A DNA stretch of 64,000 bases from Colwellia ponticola (GCF_005885605.1 NZ_SZVP01000001.1:434001-498000); one strand, 5' to 3'; shown: positions 29,500 to 38,156, numbered from the stretch's first letter. The notes: a model not told the origin generated them from the letters alone. A program made the numbers and translations.

Positions 29500-31995
29500 T
29501 TAGAAGCTACCACGAATACCGATACTAAAATTACGTCCTGGCAATGGTGCAACATCTTTCAAAAATGAAGAGTGCACACGTGCATTCTCATTCGTTAAAT
29601 TTTGCCCTTTCACATATAAGGTAAGATCATCACCAATTCCGGCAACGTAATAGTTAAGATGTGCATCAACGAGTGTATAGCCATCAGTATTTGTTTCTAG
29701 CTGTGCAATATCAGTCTGTTCAAAGTAGTGACTGATGCTAAGCTCACTATCATATTTATCGGCTTGATAGTTAATAATAGCGCCAACTCGCATAGGTGGA
29801 ATACGAGGTAAGTTCTCATTACTGTCTTCATTTACTAGCCGTGCACGAATATAATCGGCGATTAAACTGGTTTTAAGTGTCGGTGATAATTGATAAATAA
29901 GTTCAGCCTCCCCCCCATACATTTCAACATCACTTTGTTGGTACACTAAAATAGGCAAGCCGGCGTCACCAGCATCGGCATGCTCATGAGCATCCACAAA
30001 AAATAAGCCGGTATTTTTTTGATAATAATAATCATCAATACGGTTATAGAAAGCACTAAAAACGTAACCAAAATCACCGGTAAACTTTCGTAAGGTTATA
30101 TCGACATTAACCGACGTTTCAACGCTTGGCTCATGTTCAGCTAATTCAACATGAATTGCATCCCCCTCTTGATGAACATCAAACATAGCACCTACTTCAA
30201 AGGTATTTGCTCCTATGTGAGGACCAAATGAAAATAACTCGCCAGCAGAAGGTGCTCGTTGTGACATCGCGATTGACAAGCCAATGTTATGACCTGGCTG
30301 ATAATCCCATACTATGCCCGCTGAAGCACTAAGTGGTGTAAATGATTGTTGCTCAAACGACATTAGCGTTTCATTATGAGCAGTATGTGATGGATCTGTT
30401 GGTAAATCAGTTGCGTGAGCATCTTCAAAGCCAACGAAACTATCGTCAGCAGCTATATTAACATGCTCTACCCTAGCCCCTAATTGAAGTAACACTGGAC
30501 CAAAATGTTTCTCTTCTAACCAAGCAGCAGCAAACATTTCAGAACTAGATGGCGGAGAAAAAGCTTCTTCACCTATGGCTTTAAAGTCTGAAGACTTATA
30601 GTGAAGCGTCCACCCACCTTGCCAGCCAACAGTATTTTGATGAAATAAATCAAGGCGCGCTTCACTGCTTTCATTAGTGAAGACAGTCCCCACTAAGCCC
30701 GACTCAATTTCTTGATGCTGATAATCACTATAAGCAAATTTTGTCGCTATTTTATTAATAAACTGTTGGTCAATATTGTACTCGCCAAGTACTTGCCAGC
30801 GATCTTGTTTCATTTTGGCATAAACACCAGTTGTTTCAACATGACCAGTCGTTAAGTCTGTGGCAAGTTCATCGGTATGTTCTTCTTCGTGATGACTGTG
30901 ACCAGGTATACCATACTCTCGGTTCATAAAACCGTAAGAAAAGCCGATAAAGCCATCTTCAAATAAATAGCTTGAACCTAAGGTTGCACCATTAGCAGTA
31001 CTGGCACTATTGGCTAAGCGATCTTCACTTTCATGAGCTTCCTCCTCATGGCTATCTTCATGTAACTCAGCCTCACCAGCGAGCTTATAATCTTTAGAAT
31101 CACGCCAAAAACCGTCTAAATGAAAAGCGACCTTATCTGTGCCGGTTTGAATATTAACTGACGCCTGCTGCTCATTAGCAACATCGTTATACTGTAACAG
31201 GTAGTCAACTTGATTATCACTATTAGTAGGGACACGTTCATCAACCACATTAACAACACCGCCAATAGCGCCACTACCATAAAAGAGCGTTGCTGGACCA
31301 CGTAATACTTCTATTTGAGTCGCGGTACTAGTTTCAGTGGCTACAACATGATCAGGACCAACACGAGAAACATCACCTACATCTAAACCATTTTGTGTAA
31401 TAAGTACACGCGGGCCATCTAAGCCCCTAATGATTGGGGTACTGGCAACAGGACCGTAATAACTAGAATGTACACCGACTTCATTTTTTAAGGTTTCACC
31501 TAACGTTGCCGCTTGCTTCATTTTCAATTCATCTGCACTAAGTACATTAACAGGCAATGCAGACTCAATGGAAGAAGAGTGTAATGGCGTGGCATAAACA
31601 TCAACAACCTCCATTACGGATGCAGATAACACCACATTAATATCATTAATATCAGCTTCTTCAACAGTAACTTTCAAATGACTATGGCCATATTTTTTGG
31701 CGTTGATGTGTAGTTCAAAAATTCCTTCTTTGACATCGGTAAAACGAAATACCCCTTGACCGTTTGAGCGTACCTTTTGTGAGCCGTTGTCTAATTCAAC
31801 CATGGCATTGGTAATAGGCTGGCCTTGCTTATTTACTACAACACCTGATACTTCCTGCGCTAAAGCATTTGGGCTAACGTATAAGAGAGTACTAAAAAGA
31901 GTAATAATTGTGGGCAGTACTTGAGTACAACCTCTTTTTTTCAACGCTGATTTTACTTGACTATTAATAAGGCTTTTAGTGGTAAATAAATACAT
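29500..31995 (-). CDS. TonB-dependent receptor, histidine-rich, probable zinc (ZnuD-like) uptake
   Basis: Outer-membrane gated channel, 831 residues. Signal peptide ends near ALA-QEV (about 46), then a carboxypeptidase-regulatory-like beta domain (about 48-130), a plug domain (GGLDG-type IIRGLDGPRVLI and the RGPATLFYGSGAIGGVVNVVD motif) and a beta barrel ending in GIRGSF. Loops contain clusters of His and acidic residues (EDSHEEEAHESED, HSHHEEEHTDE, DAHEHADAGD, DPSHTAHNE), a feature of ZnuD-type zinc receptors. Upstream is a small Cys/His protein with a Zur-like site, which supports a metal-uptake role. The exact metal is inferred. Confidence 0.85.
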   Translation of the reverse strand: MYLFTTKSLINSQVKSALKKRGCTQVLPTIITLFSTLLYVSPNALAQEVSGVVVNKQGQPITNAMVELDNGSQKVRSNGQGVFRFTDVKEGIFELHINAKKYGHSHLKVTVEEADINDINVVLSASVMEVVDVYATPLHSSSIESALPVNVLSADELKMKQAATLGETLKNEVGVHSSYYGPVASTPIIRGLDGPRVLITQNGLDVGDVSRVGPDHVVATETSTATQIEVLRGPATLFYGSGAIGGVVNVVDERVPTNSDNQVDYLLQYNDVANEQQASVNIQTGTDKVAFHLDGFWRDSKDYKLAGEAELHEDSHEEEAHESEDRLANSASTANGATLGSSYLFEDGFIGFSYGFMNREYGIPGHSHHEEEHTDELATDLTTGHVETTGVYAKMKQDRWQVLGEYNIDQQFINKIATKFAYSDYQHQEIESGLVGTVFTNESSEARLDLFHQNTVGWQGGWTLHYKSSDFKAIGEEAFSPPSSSEMFAAAWLEEKHFGPVLLQLGARVEHVNIAADDSFVGFEDAHATDLPTDPSHTAHNETLMSFEQQSFTPLSASAGIVWDYQPGHNIGLSIAMSQRAPSAGELFSFGPHIGANTFEVGAMFDVHQEGDAIHVELAEHEPSVETSVNVDITLRKFTGDFGYVFSAFYNRIDDYYYQKNTGLFFVDAHEHADAGDAGLPILVYQQSDVEMYGGEAELIYQLSPTLKTSLIADYIRARLVNEDSNENLPRIPPMRVGAIINYQADKYDSELSISHYFEQTDIAQLETNTDGYTLVDAHLNYYVAGIGDDLTLYVKGQNLTNENARVHSSFLKDVAPLPGRNFSIGIRGSF

Positions 31996-32050
31996 AAACT
32001 GGTTTCCGATAATTTCAATAAATGCAGACTAACCTGCAACTTTACATCTA

Positions 32051-32088
32051 GGAGGATTATTAAGCGAAACGTTGCTTAATAAAGGCTC
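32051..32088. repeat. Imperfect 38-bp inverted repeat between Cys/His gene and TonB receptor
   Basis: TTATTAAGC (32057-32065) pairs with GCTTAATAA (32074-32082) around GAAACGTT, and the outer GGAG (32051-32054) pairs with CTCC (32085-32088). There is no U-run after it on the minus strand. It could be a partial terminator or a processing/stability hairpin setting the ratio of the two gene products. Confidence 0.6.
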
Positions 32089-32165
32089 CCCTCTAAAAAA
32101 TAGATACGAGATAACTTAATCATTAAGCACAGACTTGCTGCACGACTTAAAATAGTATGATTACG

Positions 32166-32501
32166 TTATGAGGAAATATTTACTATGGGTGGAGCTCTTA
32201 ATAGCGGATGCAGGTGTTCAGTGCGAGTAAGCACTGGGTTAATAATAGTAACAGTAGCGACACGACTAACAGCGCCAGTGAAAGGAGCTATAACGGTAGG
32301 GGTGGGTGGTGTATCTAGGCTTTGTTGACATAAATGACAATCATGAGGCTCAACACTAACAGTGATGTCAGCATCAACAGAGACATAATGCTCACTATGA
32401 AAAAATAACGTTGCACAAAAAAGCAAGAGCGTAAAAAAGCTCTGGCGAATATGCTGCCGATTTATTTTATTTAGTTGATAGTGAGATGGGGTAATTTTCA
32501 T
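32166..32501 (-). CDS. Small exported Cys/His protein, possible metal-handling partner of the TonB receptor
   Basis: 111 residues from the ATG at 32501; an ATG at 32540 would add 13. Not a family recognised with certainty. A basic N-terminus is followed by a hydrophobic segment (SFFTLLLFCATLFFHSE), consistent with a signal peptide or anchor, then the motif PHDCHLCQQS and a further HLHPLL near the C-terminus, which look metal-binding. Neither start has a clear Shine-Dalgarno. A promoter-like -35/-10 pair would place transcription start at the 32501 ATG, suggesting a leaderless mRNA. The gene is 170 nt upstream of the TonB receptor on the same strand. Confidence 0.6.
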   Translation of the reverse strand: MKITPSHYQLNKINRQHIRQSFFTLLLFCATLFFHSEHYVSVDADITVSVEPHDCHLCQQSLDTPPTPTVIAPFTGAVSRVATVTIINPVLTRTEHLHPLLRAPPIVNISS

Positions 32502-32504
32502 TTT

Positions 32505-32536
32505 GTGATAATATAACACCTTAAGAGTAAATTCAA
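32505..32536 (-). promoter_or_regulatory. Putative sigma-70 promoter overlapped by a Zur box
   Basis: Plus-strand GTGATAATATAACAC at 32505-32519 has palindromic arms GTGnTA/TAnCAC and closely matches the core of the Zur operator known from E. coli znu genes (GTGATATTATAACAT core, 13 of 15). On the minus strand TTGAAT (32531-32536) and TATTAT (32508-32513) form a -35/-10 pair with exactly 17 bp between them, the -10 lying inside the operator. That is the arrangement expected for repression by zinc-loaded Zur of the downstream Cys/His protein and TonB receptor. Confidence 0.6.
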
Positions 32537-32727
32537 TCATCCTAAGTTATTACTTAACTGACATTGAACTGAGCTTCAGGCTAGGGTGAAGGACATTAAA
32601 GTAAAAAGTGCTTATTAACCAGTAAAGCCCGTCAATTAAAAGTAATAAAAACCTTTTAGTAAACAGTTTACTAAAAGGTTTACTACGCTATACTTAAATT
32701 GTTACCGGCTTATTACAAGGAGACTTT

Positions 32728-34005
32728 ATGAGCACATTTATAGGCCTTACGCTAACTAAAACCTGCCTGAAAACGCTGAAAAAAACAGCCATATTAGTTC
32801 CCTTTATGGTGTTAGCACTACCAAGCTATGCTGAAAGTTTCACCGCTAAAAGAGTAGGTCAAGGCTTCACCGGTTTAACACAAGACTTTACCTCATCGTT
32901 AAGTAACCCAGCCTTATTAACTAAGTTTGATAACGACGATGATGTGTTTGTCTCGTTAAACGTTGGAATTAGCGCTGCTGATCAATATGATGTTATTGAT
33001 ACTGCTGAAGATATTAGTGACAACCTTGATAAATTAGTGACTGATCTTGCTCAAATCAATACACAAAACCAAGCACAAAGTACTGTTAATAATCTTAATC
33101 AGCAAGTCGATAATATTATTGATGATCTAAAAAGTATTGACCAAAAAAACGTAAAAATACGCAATGGCGTTAATTTACAAATTTTAATTCCTAATAAACA
33201 GTTAAGTTTTGGTTTATTCACTAGCCAATATGGCCGCATTGGTGGCTCAGTAGATTACAGTGCTAGTGATGAATTGATACTGGAGCAAGCGGTAGATAAT
33301 TGCGTAAGCGGTACAGGCACTAACCCTTGTGAACTCGATCTCAACAGCCTTAGCTCAGTCTCCTTAGCCGTTGGTTACTCTGTTGCTGAAGTTGGTTTTA
33401 TCGCCGCTTACCCTGCTATTAAAGAGGTTAATTATGACGTAAGTATCGGTACAAAAATAAAATACCAACGTATTGATCTTTTCTATAAAAGAGCTCTAAT
33501 AAGTGATTTTGATGACGATGATTTTGATATTACCAGTGACGAAAATACCACAGATAAAAGTGCTGCCAATGCCGATTTAGGTTTCTATATTGGTTGGGGC
33601 GAAGATCGCCAATGGCATGCGGCTTTAGTCACTAATAACCTAATGAAACAAACCGTGCACCATGTTGAACAAGACATTACTTTTAACTTAGAAACCAGCG
33701 TAACTTTTGGTTTAAGCTATCAAAATAAATGGCTTAGTTTAGCAACAGAAATTGATTTAACTGACAGAGAGCATTTTACTGCTTTAGCGCCATCAAAGTA
33801 TGCGGGTGTGGGCGCTGAATTTCGCTTTTATCAACATATGCAATTTCGTTTAGGCTACCGTACGGACATAAAAGATGTTGATGATGATATTTTTACTGCC
33901 GGTATTGGCATTTCACCCTGGGATGTTTTTGCCATTGATATTGCCGCCTTTACTGGCGGCAACGACACCTTAGGCGCAGCATTACAACTAAGTGTAAAAA
34001 TTTAA
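32728..34005 (+). CDS. TraF-like outer-membrane beta-barrel protein
   Basis: 425 residues with a signal peptide cleaved after ALPSYA (about 35). The mature part begins with the family-like stretch RVGQGFTGLTQDFTSSLSNPALL, has a helical Asn/Gln/Asp-rich insert (about 90-140) and ends with alternating beta strands and a C-terminal strand LQLSVKI, as in outer-membrane barrels. It resembles the family annotated as conjugal transfer protein TraF (TraF_2), widely present on chromosomes of marine gammaproteobacteria; no conjugation genes are nearby, so a role in conjugation is unlikely. AAGGAG precedes the ATG. Confidence 0.75.
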   Translation: MSTFIGLTLTKTCLKTLKKTAILVPFMVLALPSYAESFTAKRVGQGFTGLTQDFTSSLSNPALLTKFDNDDDVFVSLNVGISAADQYDVIDTAEDISDNLDKLVTDLAQINTQNQAQSTVNNLNQQVDNIIDDLKSIDQKNVKIRNGVNLQILIPNKQLSFGLFTSQYGRIGGSVDYSASDELILEQAVDNCVSGTGTNPCELDLNSLSSVSLAVGYSVAEVGFIAAYPAIKEVNYDVSIGTKIKYQRIDLFYKRALISDFDDDDFDITSDENTTDKSAANADLGFYIGWGEDRQWHAALVTNNLMKQTVHHVEQDITFNLETSVTFGLSYQNKWLSLATEIDLTDREHFTALAPSKYAGVGAEFRFYQHMQFRLGYRTDIKDVDDDIFTAGIGISPWDVFAIDIAAFTGGNDTLGAALQLSVKI

Positions 34006-34040
34006 ACGAACGACAATTGATATAGCTGATATAAAAAATA

Positions 34041-34078
34041 AAAAAACCGCGCTTAAAATGTTTAAAGCGCGGTTTTTT
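34041..34078. terminator. Bidirectional rho-independent terminator
   Basis: AAAAAACCGCGCTT (34041-34054) pairs perfectly with AAGCGCGGTTTTTT (34065-34078) around a 10-nt loop. GC-rich core, A-run before and T-run after; it serves both the TraF-like gene and the convergent hydrolase gene. Confidence 0.92.
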
Positions 34079-34155
34079 ATTGTTTATCATTTATTTGCTA
34101 CTGTTAGTGGCTATTACTTAATGATTACTGTTTAGTTGTTATGGTTTAATCAATA

Positions 34156-35289
34156 CTAAATCTCAAAGTAATTACAAAATACCTTATACAGTTCCGTGCC
34201 CTGATTCACACTGGCAGAGGCAAAATGTAAAATAGGAATAACCTGCTGATCAAGTGATATATAATGAAGCGCTTCACCATCACCATAGTTATCCATACGT
34301 AGAATTCGCGCTAACGGCTCGCCAGCAGCTAAAGGCTTTCCAAAGTCTGCAAGGTAATCTATCATACCGCCCATCGGCGAATATAAGGCTTTATAGTCTT
34401 TTAGATAACACGCATATCGCGTCATTTTTTGTGGTTGATATTGCTTATTATCTATAACACCTTTAGCCTGTAAATAAGACAAAATACTCAAAGCATCTTG
34501 CTTCGCCACATCTAAATCTATTTGTTCTTGAGAGCCCAACTCAACGGTAAAGCTTTCCTTTTTAAAAGCTCCTTCGCCCATAGTAAAGTTTCGTCCTGAC
34601 GCTTGGTAGGCTTGCTGTAAGCTCCACCACGGACAAAAGGTTGCCTCATCCATTGCGCCACCAAAATCATTATCAATAAGTATAGTGTGTTCAATATCAA
34701 AATATTGAGCACTCGCTTGTGCATACTCTGGACAATATAAGTGTTTACTAGAAATAGGCCCCGTGTGTAAATCCAAGACAATATCTGCTTGGTGAGCAAG
34801 TCGCTGTAATTGGTAGGCGATACGCTGACCTGTAGTTATTCCCCAAATATTATGCGCTAACTTTTTATCTATCTGAGCAAGTAATAATTGTTGGAACTTA
34901 GTTTGTATCTCTTCAGCACTCGCATCCAAGTTTTGCTCAACAAAAGGCGCAATAATAGCTTGATCAAAGTGATACATTCTATTCCAGTTTTCACCCGTGA
35001 TAGGGTCAAAGCGTCCTAAGGTATACTCACCATTTTTATGATTACAACCAACAGGGTTAGCATAAGGGACTAAGGTAATATTGGCTTGTAAATTACACTG
35101 CTGTAGTAACTCAAGCAATTGAAAAATAACCGCGTTACCTTGTACTTCAGCGCCATGCATATTGGCCTGAATATATACAGTAGGCGCAGCGACATTATTA
35201 TCTGCTGTAAACGCATAAACGGGCACAGTGAGTTTAGCACCACTGGCCATTTCACCAACAAACATCACTTCTTTGGTAAACTTATTCAT
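34156..35289 (-). CDS. Succinylglutamate desuccinylase/aspartoacylase-family zinc hydrolase
   Basis: 377 residues of the M14-like AstE/AspA family, which cleave N-acyl amino acids using one zinc. Zinc ligands are visible in QANMHGAEVQGN (His45, Glu48) and in LDLHTGP (about 172-177); the likely catalytic glutamate is in TVELGSQEQ. The substrate is unknown. It is the last gene of a three-gene set behind a lysine riboswitch, after a DapD-like and a LysA-like gene, so a succinylated or acylated diaminopimelate/lysine-type compound is a reasonable guess. The LysA-like gene ends 43 nt upstream of its start. Confidence 0.82.
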   Translation of the reverse strand: MNKFTKEVMFVGEMASGAKLTVPVYAFTADNNVAAPTVYIQANMHGAEVQGNAVIFQLLELLQQCNLQANITLVPYANPVGCNHKNGEYTLGRFDPITGENWNRMYHFDQAIIAPFVEQNLDASAEEIQTKFQQLLLAQIDKKLAHNIWGITTGQRIAYQLQRLAHQADIVLDLHTGPISSKHLYCPEYAQASAQYFDIEHTILIDNDFGGAMDEATFCPWWSLQQAYQASGRNFTMGEGAFKKESFTVELGSQEQIDLDVAKQDALSILSYLQAKGVIDNKQYQPQKMTRYACYLKDYKALYSPMGGMIDYLADFGKPLAAGEPLARILRMDNYGDGEALHYISLDQQVIPILHFASASVNQGTELYKVFCNYFEI

Positions 35290-35331
35290 TACTATTCCTT
35301 ACAATGTTCAATGCTTCGCAATTTTCACAAG

Positions 35332-36576
35332 CTAGGCCATATAAGATGAGGCAGGTTGCGCCGCTCTCACTTGTGTTAATGTACCATTTTGGTAAACATA
35401 CTCAGCGGCTAATTCATGGCATAAGAAAAACGGCATGCTTTCAGTAAAGCCATAAGCACCACAATAGCCAAACACTAATTTTTCACCAATAGCAGTATCT
35501 TGTGGTAAGGACAAGTGTCCTAATTTATCCAAGCTAGTACATAAAGGGCCATGCAGATCAAAAGATTGCATAGCTTGTTGTTCAGCTGAAAAGTCTTTTC
35601 GTAATATTTGCACAGGAAAAGGTTGGTCGGTGATGGCTGGACGTATTAAATGATTGATACCCGCAGCCAACACTAACTGCTCTTGACCGTAATTAATTTT
35701 TCTATCAACCACAGGCACCACGTAGTAACCACACTCTGCTACAGCAAAACGCCCTAGCTCTAACCATAACTCCTTAACACCTGCTTTTGCTTTGATAATG
35801 GCTAAGTCTTCGATAATTTTAGACCAAGTCAATGCATGACCTTCGCCTACATAATCAATCCCTAAGCCACCACCTAAATCAAGTACCTCAAGTGTCATAC
35901 CAATGCTGCTAGCTAAATCCGTTAACGGCGTGATCATTTGAGACCATAATGAAAACATTTTTTCATTACTGAGCATATTTCCCCATTGAAAAATATGTAA
36001 ACCACAAACATCTAAAGCCGGATAGCTATCTAAATGAATATTCTGCCACTGGGCTACCGATAAGCCAAAAGGGGTTAAACTATTACCACCTAGTGGATTT
36101 TTCTCGCCTTCATCCCATTGCAGTTGCACTCTAAGTAGCACGGTTGGCTTGTTAGTAAGTGTTGGCGTTTCTTGCTCCTGCATCACTTCATTTAACCAAT
36201 TAAGTTGATTAATACTTTCTACCACAAAAGTATTGACGCCTTGCTTAACAAAAGCAGCAAGTTGTTTTTTTGATTTCGCTGGACCAGTATTTAATATGCG
36301 ATTAGGGTTTATACCTTGTGCCAACACTTGGTTTAACTCACCAGTGCTGGCAACATCAAAATTAAAACCTTCGCTATCAAGCGTTTGAATTATTTTAGAC
36401 AGTGGGTTCGCTTTAACAGCAAACCACAATTTAATAACGTCTTGTTGCTGTAAAGTCGCTAAATGGCTTTTAAGTGCATCAAGTTGATAAACATAATAGC
36501 CGTGTTCATCTTCTGGTGACTTATGGGTAAGTAAGGCATGTTCAATACTGGTGTCAAACCAAGTAGATTTAGTCAT
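35332..36576 (-). CDS. LysA-like fold-type III PLP-dependent amino acid decarboxylase
   Basis: 414 residues of the diaminopimelate/ornithine decarboxylase superfamily: alanine-racemase-like barrel plus C-terminal beta domain. The PLP lysine is Lys55 in WFAVKANPL. The phosphate-binding glycine loop is DLGGGLGIDY, the usual EPGR motif is ELGR, and the active-site Cys from the second subunit is in HGPLCTSLDKLG. It is close to LysA, but the altered EPGR motif leaves open another substrate (for example a carboxy-polyamine or modified DAP). Transcribed with the aspartoacylase-like gene and behind the lysine-riboswitch-controlled dapD-like gene. Confidence 0.82.
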   Translation of the reverse strand: MTKSTWFDTSIEHALLTHKSPEDEHGYYVYQLDALKSHLATLQQQDVIKLWFAVKANPLSKIIQTLDSEGFNFDVASTGELNQVLAQGINPNRILNTGPAKSKKQLAAFVKQGVNTFVVESINQLNWLNEVMQEQETPTLTNKPTVLLRVQLQWDEGEKNPLGGNSLTPFGLSVAQWQNIHLDSYPALDVCGLHIFQWGNMLSNEKMFSLWSQMITPLTDLASSIGMTLEVLDLGGGLGIDYVGEGHALTWSKIIEDLAIIKAKAGVKELWLELGRFAVAECGYYVVPVVDRKINYGQEQLVLAAGINHLIRPAITDQPFPVQILRKDFSAEQQAMQSFDLHGPLCTSLDKLGHLSLPQDTAIGEKLVFGYCGAYGFTESMPFFLCHELAAEYVYQNGTLTQVRAAQPASSYMA

Positions 36577-36644
36577 TATGATTATCTTTTATAGTTTTAT
36601 GATGTTGTAAAGGTAGGCTTTATATCAGGGGTTAATAACTATTA

Positions 36645-36680
36645 AGCTGTAAAGCTGTAAAGCTGTAAAGCTGTAAAGCT
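36645..36680. repeat. Tandem repeat of an 8-bp unit (AGCTGTAA), 4.5 copies
   Basis: Four perfect copies of AGCTGTAA are followed by AGCT. The array lies about 70 bases upstream of the LysA-like gene start, in the 201-base gap after the dapD-like gene. A repeat of this kind can change copy number by slippage and so alter promoter or leader spacing. Confidence 0.95.
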
Positions 36681-36777
36681 CAAGTTAAAAGATAAAGCAC
36701 GGAGTTGATGGCTATCAATGAGTACTTTTGACAAATAAATTGAGCGTTACAGCAACGAGGTTATTAGCCCCTAACTA

Positions 36778-37527
36778 TTATCTTAAAATTGATTCTAATT
36801 CTAGTGAAGCATCACTTTTCTCATCGCGATATTTAACGATAAGTGCACAGGCCATACTTAACCCTTGTGCTTCTGCCCACTCACCTTTAACTGGGCGGGT
36901 ACCAGGTACTACAACAGCACGTTCTGGAATTTCTGCGCCTTTTTCACGCATCACTTGATTGACACAATCATAAACAGGTACTGATTTAGACAGTGTTACG
37001 CCCGGTGCTAATACAGCGCCTTTTTTAACGACTATGCCTTCAACAATAACAACACCTGCACTTAAAAAGGCGTCGTCTTCAATAATTACTGGGCTTGCAC
37101 CAACCGGCTCTAATACGCCACCAATTTGAACAGCCGCTGACACATGGACATTTTTACCTACTTGAGCACACGATCCAATTAAAGCATGGCTATCAACCAT
37201 AGTGCCGCTATCAACAAAAGCACCTACATTAATATAAGCTGGCGGCATAATAATAACGCCTTTAGCAACGTAAGCACCTGCACGTACTGATGAGCCACCA
37301 GGGACTAAGCGAACACCATCTTCTGCTGAAAATTGACGAGCAGGTAGGTTATGCTTATCAACAAAGCCTTGATAGTTACCCTCAAAAGCAATATTTTCGC
37401 CCGCTTTAAAAGCAGCTAAAATACCTTGCTTTACTTCGATATTGGCATGCCAGTTACCGGCATCATCTTGGTTTGCCGCTCGTAAACTACCTGATTCTAA
37501 CTGCGCTAATACATCTTGCCAATTCAT
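36778..37527 (-). CDS. dapD: Tetrahydrodipicolinate N-succinyltransferase (DapD-like)
   Basis: Succinyl-CoA-dependent enzyme of the succinylase route to meso-DAP and lysine. 249 residues, shorter than the 274-residue E. coli-type DapD, with a shortened N-terminal helical domain. The left-handed beta-helix is plain: YINVGAFVDSGTMVDSHALIG, SCAQVGKNVHVSAAVQIGGVLEP and IIEDDAFLSAGVVIVEGIVV. Differences from the classical protein (VDSHALIG for VDTWATVG, a rewritten C-terminal part) suggest a divergent or second DapD. GGAG lies seven bases before the ATG. A lysine riboswitch occupies its leader, giving strong contextual support for a lysine-pathway role. Confidence 0.85.
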   Translation of the reverse strand: MNWQDVLAQLESGSLRAANQDDAGNWHANIEVKQGILAAFKAGENIAFEGNYQGFVDKHNLPARQFSAEDGVRLVPGGSSVRAGAYVAKGVIIMPPAYINVGAFVDSGTMVDSHALIGSCAQVGKNVHVSAAVQIGGVLEPVGASPVIIEDDAFLSAGVVIVEGIVVKKGAVLAPGVTLSKSVPVYDCVNQVMREKGAEIPERAVVVPGTRPVKGEWAEAQGLSMACALIVKYRDEKSDASLELESILR

Positions 37528-37696
37528 TTATTACTCCGCTTATTCTGATAAAAATTCGATAAAAAATGTGTATAAAGCTTTATTAACAGGCATATAAACA
37601 CCGTCAAGAAAATTAAATACATGAGAGAGAAGGTACTGGACGTTAACAATGAAGAGCGAAATACCAGAGCAACAAGCATTAGGCTAATTATGCAAA

Positions 37697-37944
37697 GACC
37701 AGAAGCTCCCCACTTAAATAACCCATAGGGTTATTGAATCAAGTGACAGTTGTCGGGATTCAGCCCACTATTTTATTTATTGATTAAACAAAATAAACAA
37801 CCGATAAGCGACTAATCAAATAGTCGATTACCTCGGCGTTAATCCCCCTCATTAACATCTACAGATTTTGAACTCTGTTTTTTTCTTCTTAAAAATACAA
37901 GAAAAAACGATGATAATTACCTGGTTAACGCTCCTCTTCTGGCC
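37697..37944 (-). ncRNA. Lysine riboswitch (L-box) aptamer
   Basis: Read on the minus strand from 37944. The P1 stem GGCCAGAAG (37944-37936) pairs with CTTCTGGTC (37705-37697), closing the element. Conserved L-box blocks follow in the right order: AGAGGAGCG directly after P1, GAGGGG and ACGCCGAGG in the middle, ATCGG, GGGCTGAATCCCGACAA, then CTGTCACTT facing AAGTGGGGAGC around an ATAACCC/GGGTTAT hairpin, as in the CTGTCA...GGAGGGC block of known lysine riboswitches. It controls the downstream dapD-like gene (ATG 169 nt past P1). The expression platform was not resolved: no strong intrinsic terminator is visible in 37528-37696. Confidence 0.85.
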
Positions 37945-38156
37945 CTATTAAAATTTAGCAGTGATTAACTAGTCATATCGATGTAGCCATGACATAACTG
38001 CACTGACTAAATGTGAATTAGGGACGGGCAGTATTTAAGCATTTTTTTTGCTTAGGTACAATTATCTTACAAAAAATTAACGCTATTCCCTTATATTTAT
38101 TTACCGTAGAATATAACTATTATTATTTTCCTACTTATTATCTTATTTGTTGCCTT

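Noticed and set aside
32728-34005. TraF-like gene as evidence of a conjugative element
   Set aside because: No relaxase, coupling protein, type IV secretion or integrase gene is nearby; the family is common on chromosomes.
34156-35289. Calling the hydrolase astE of the arginine succinyltransferase pathway
   Set aside because: No astA, astB, astC or astD is adjacent and the gene lies in a lysine-riboswitch cluster.
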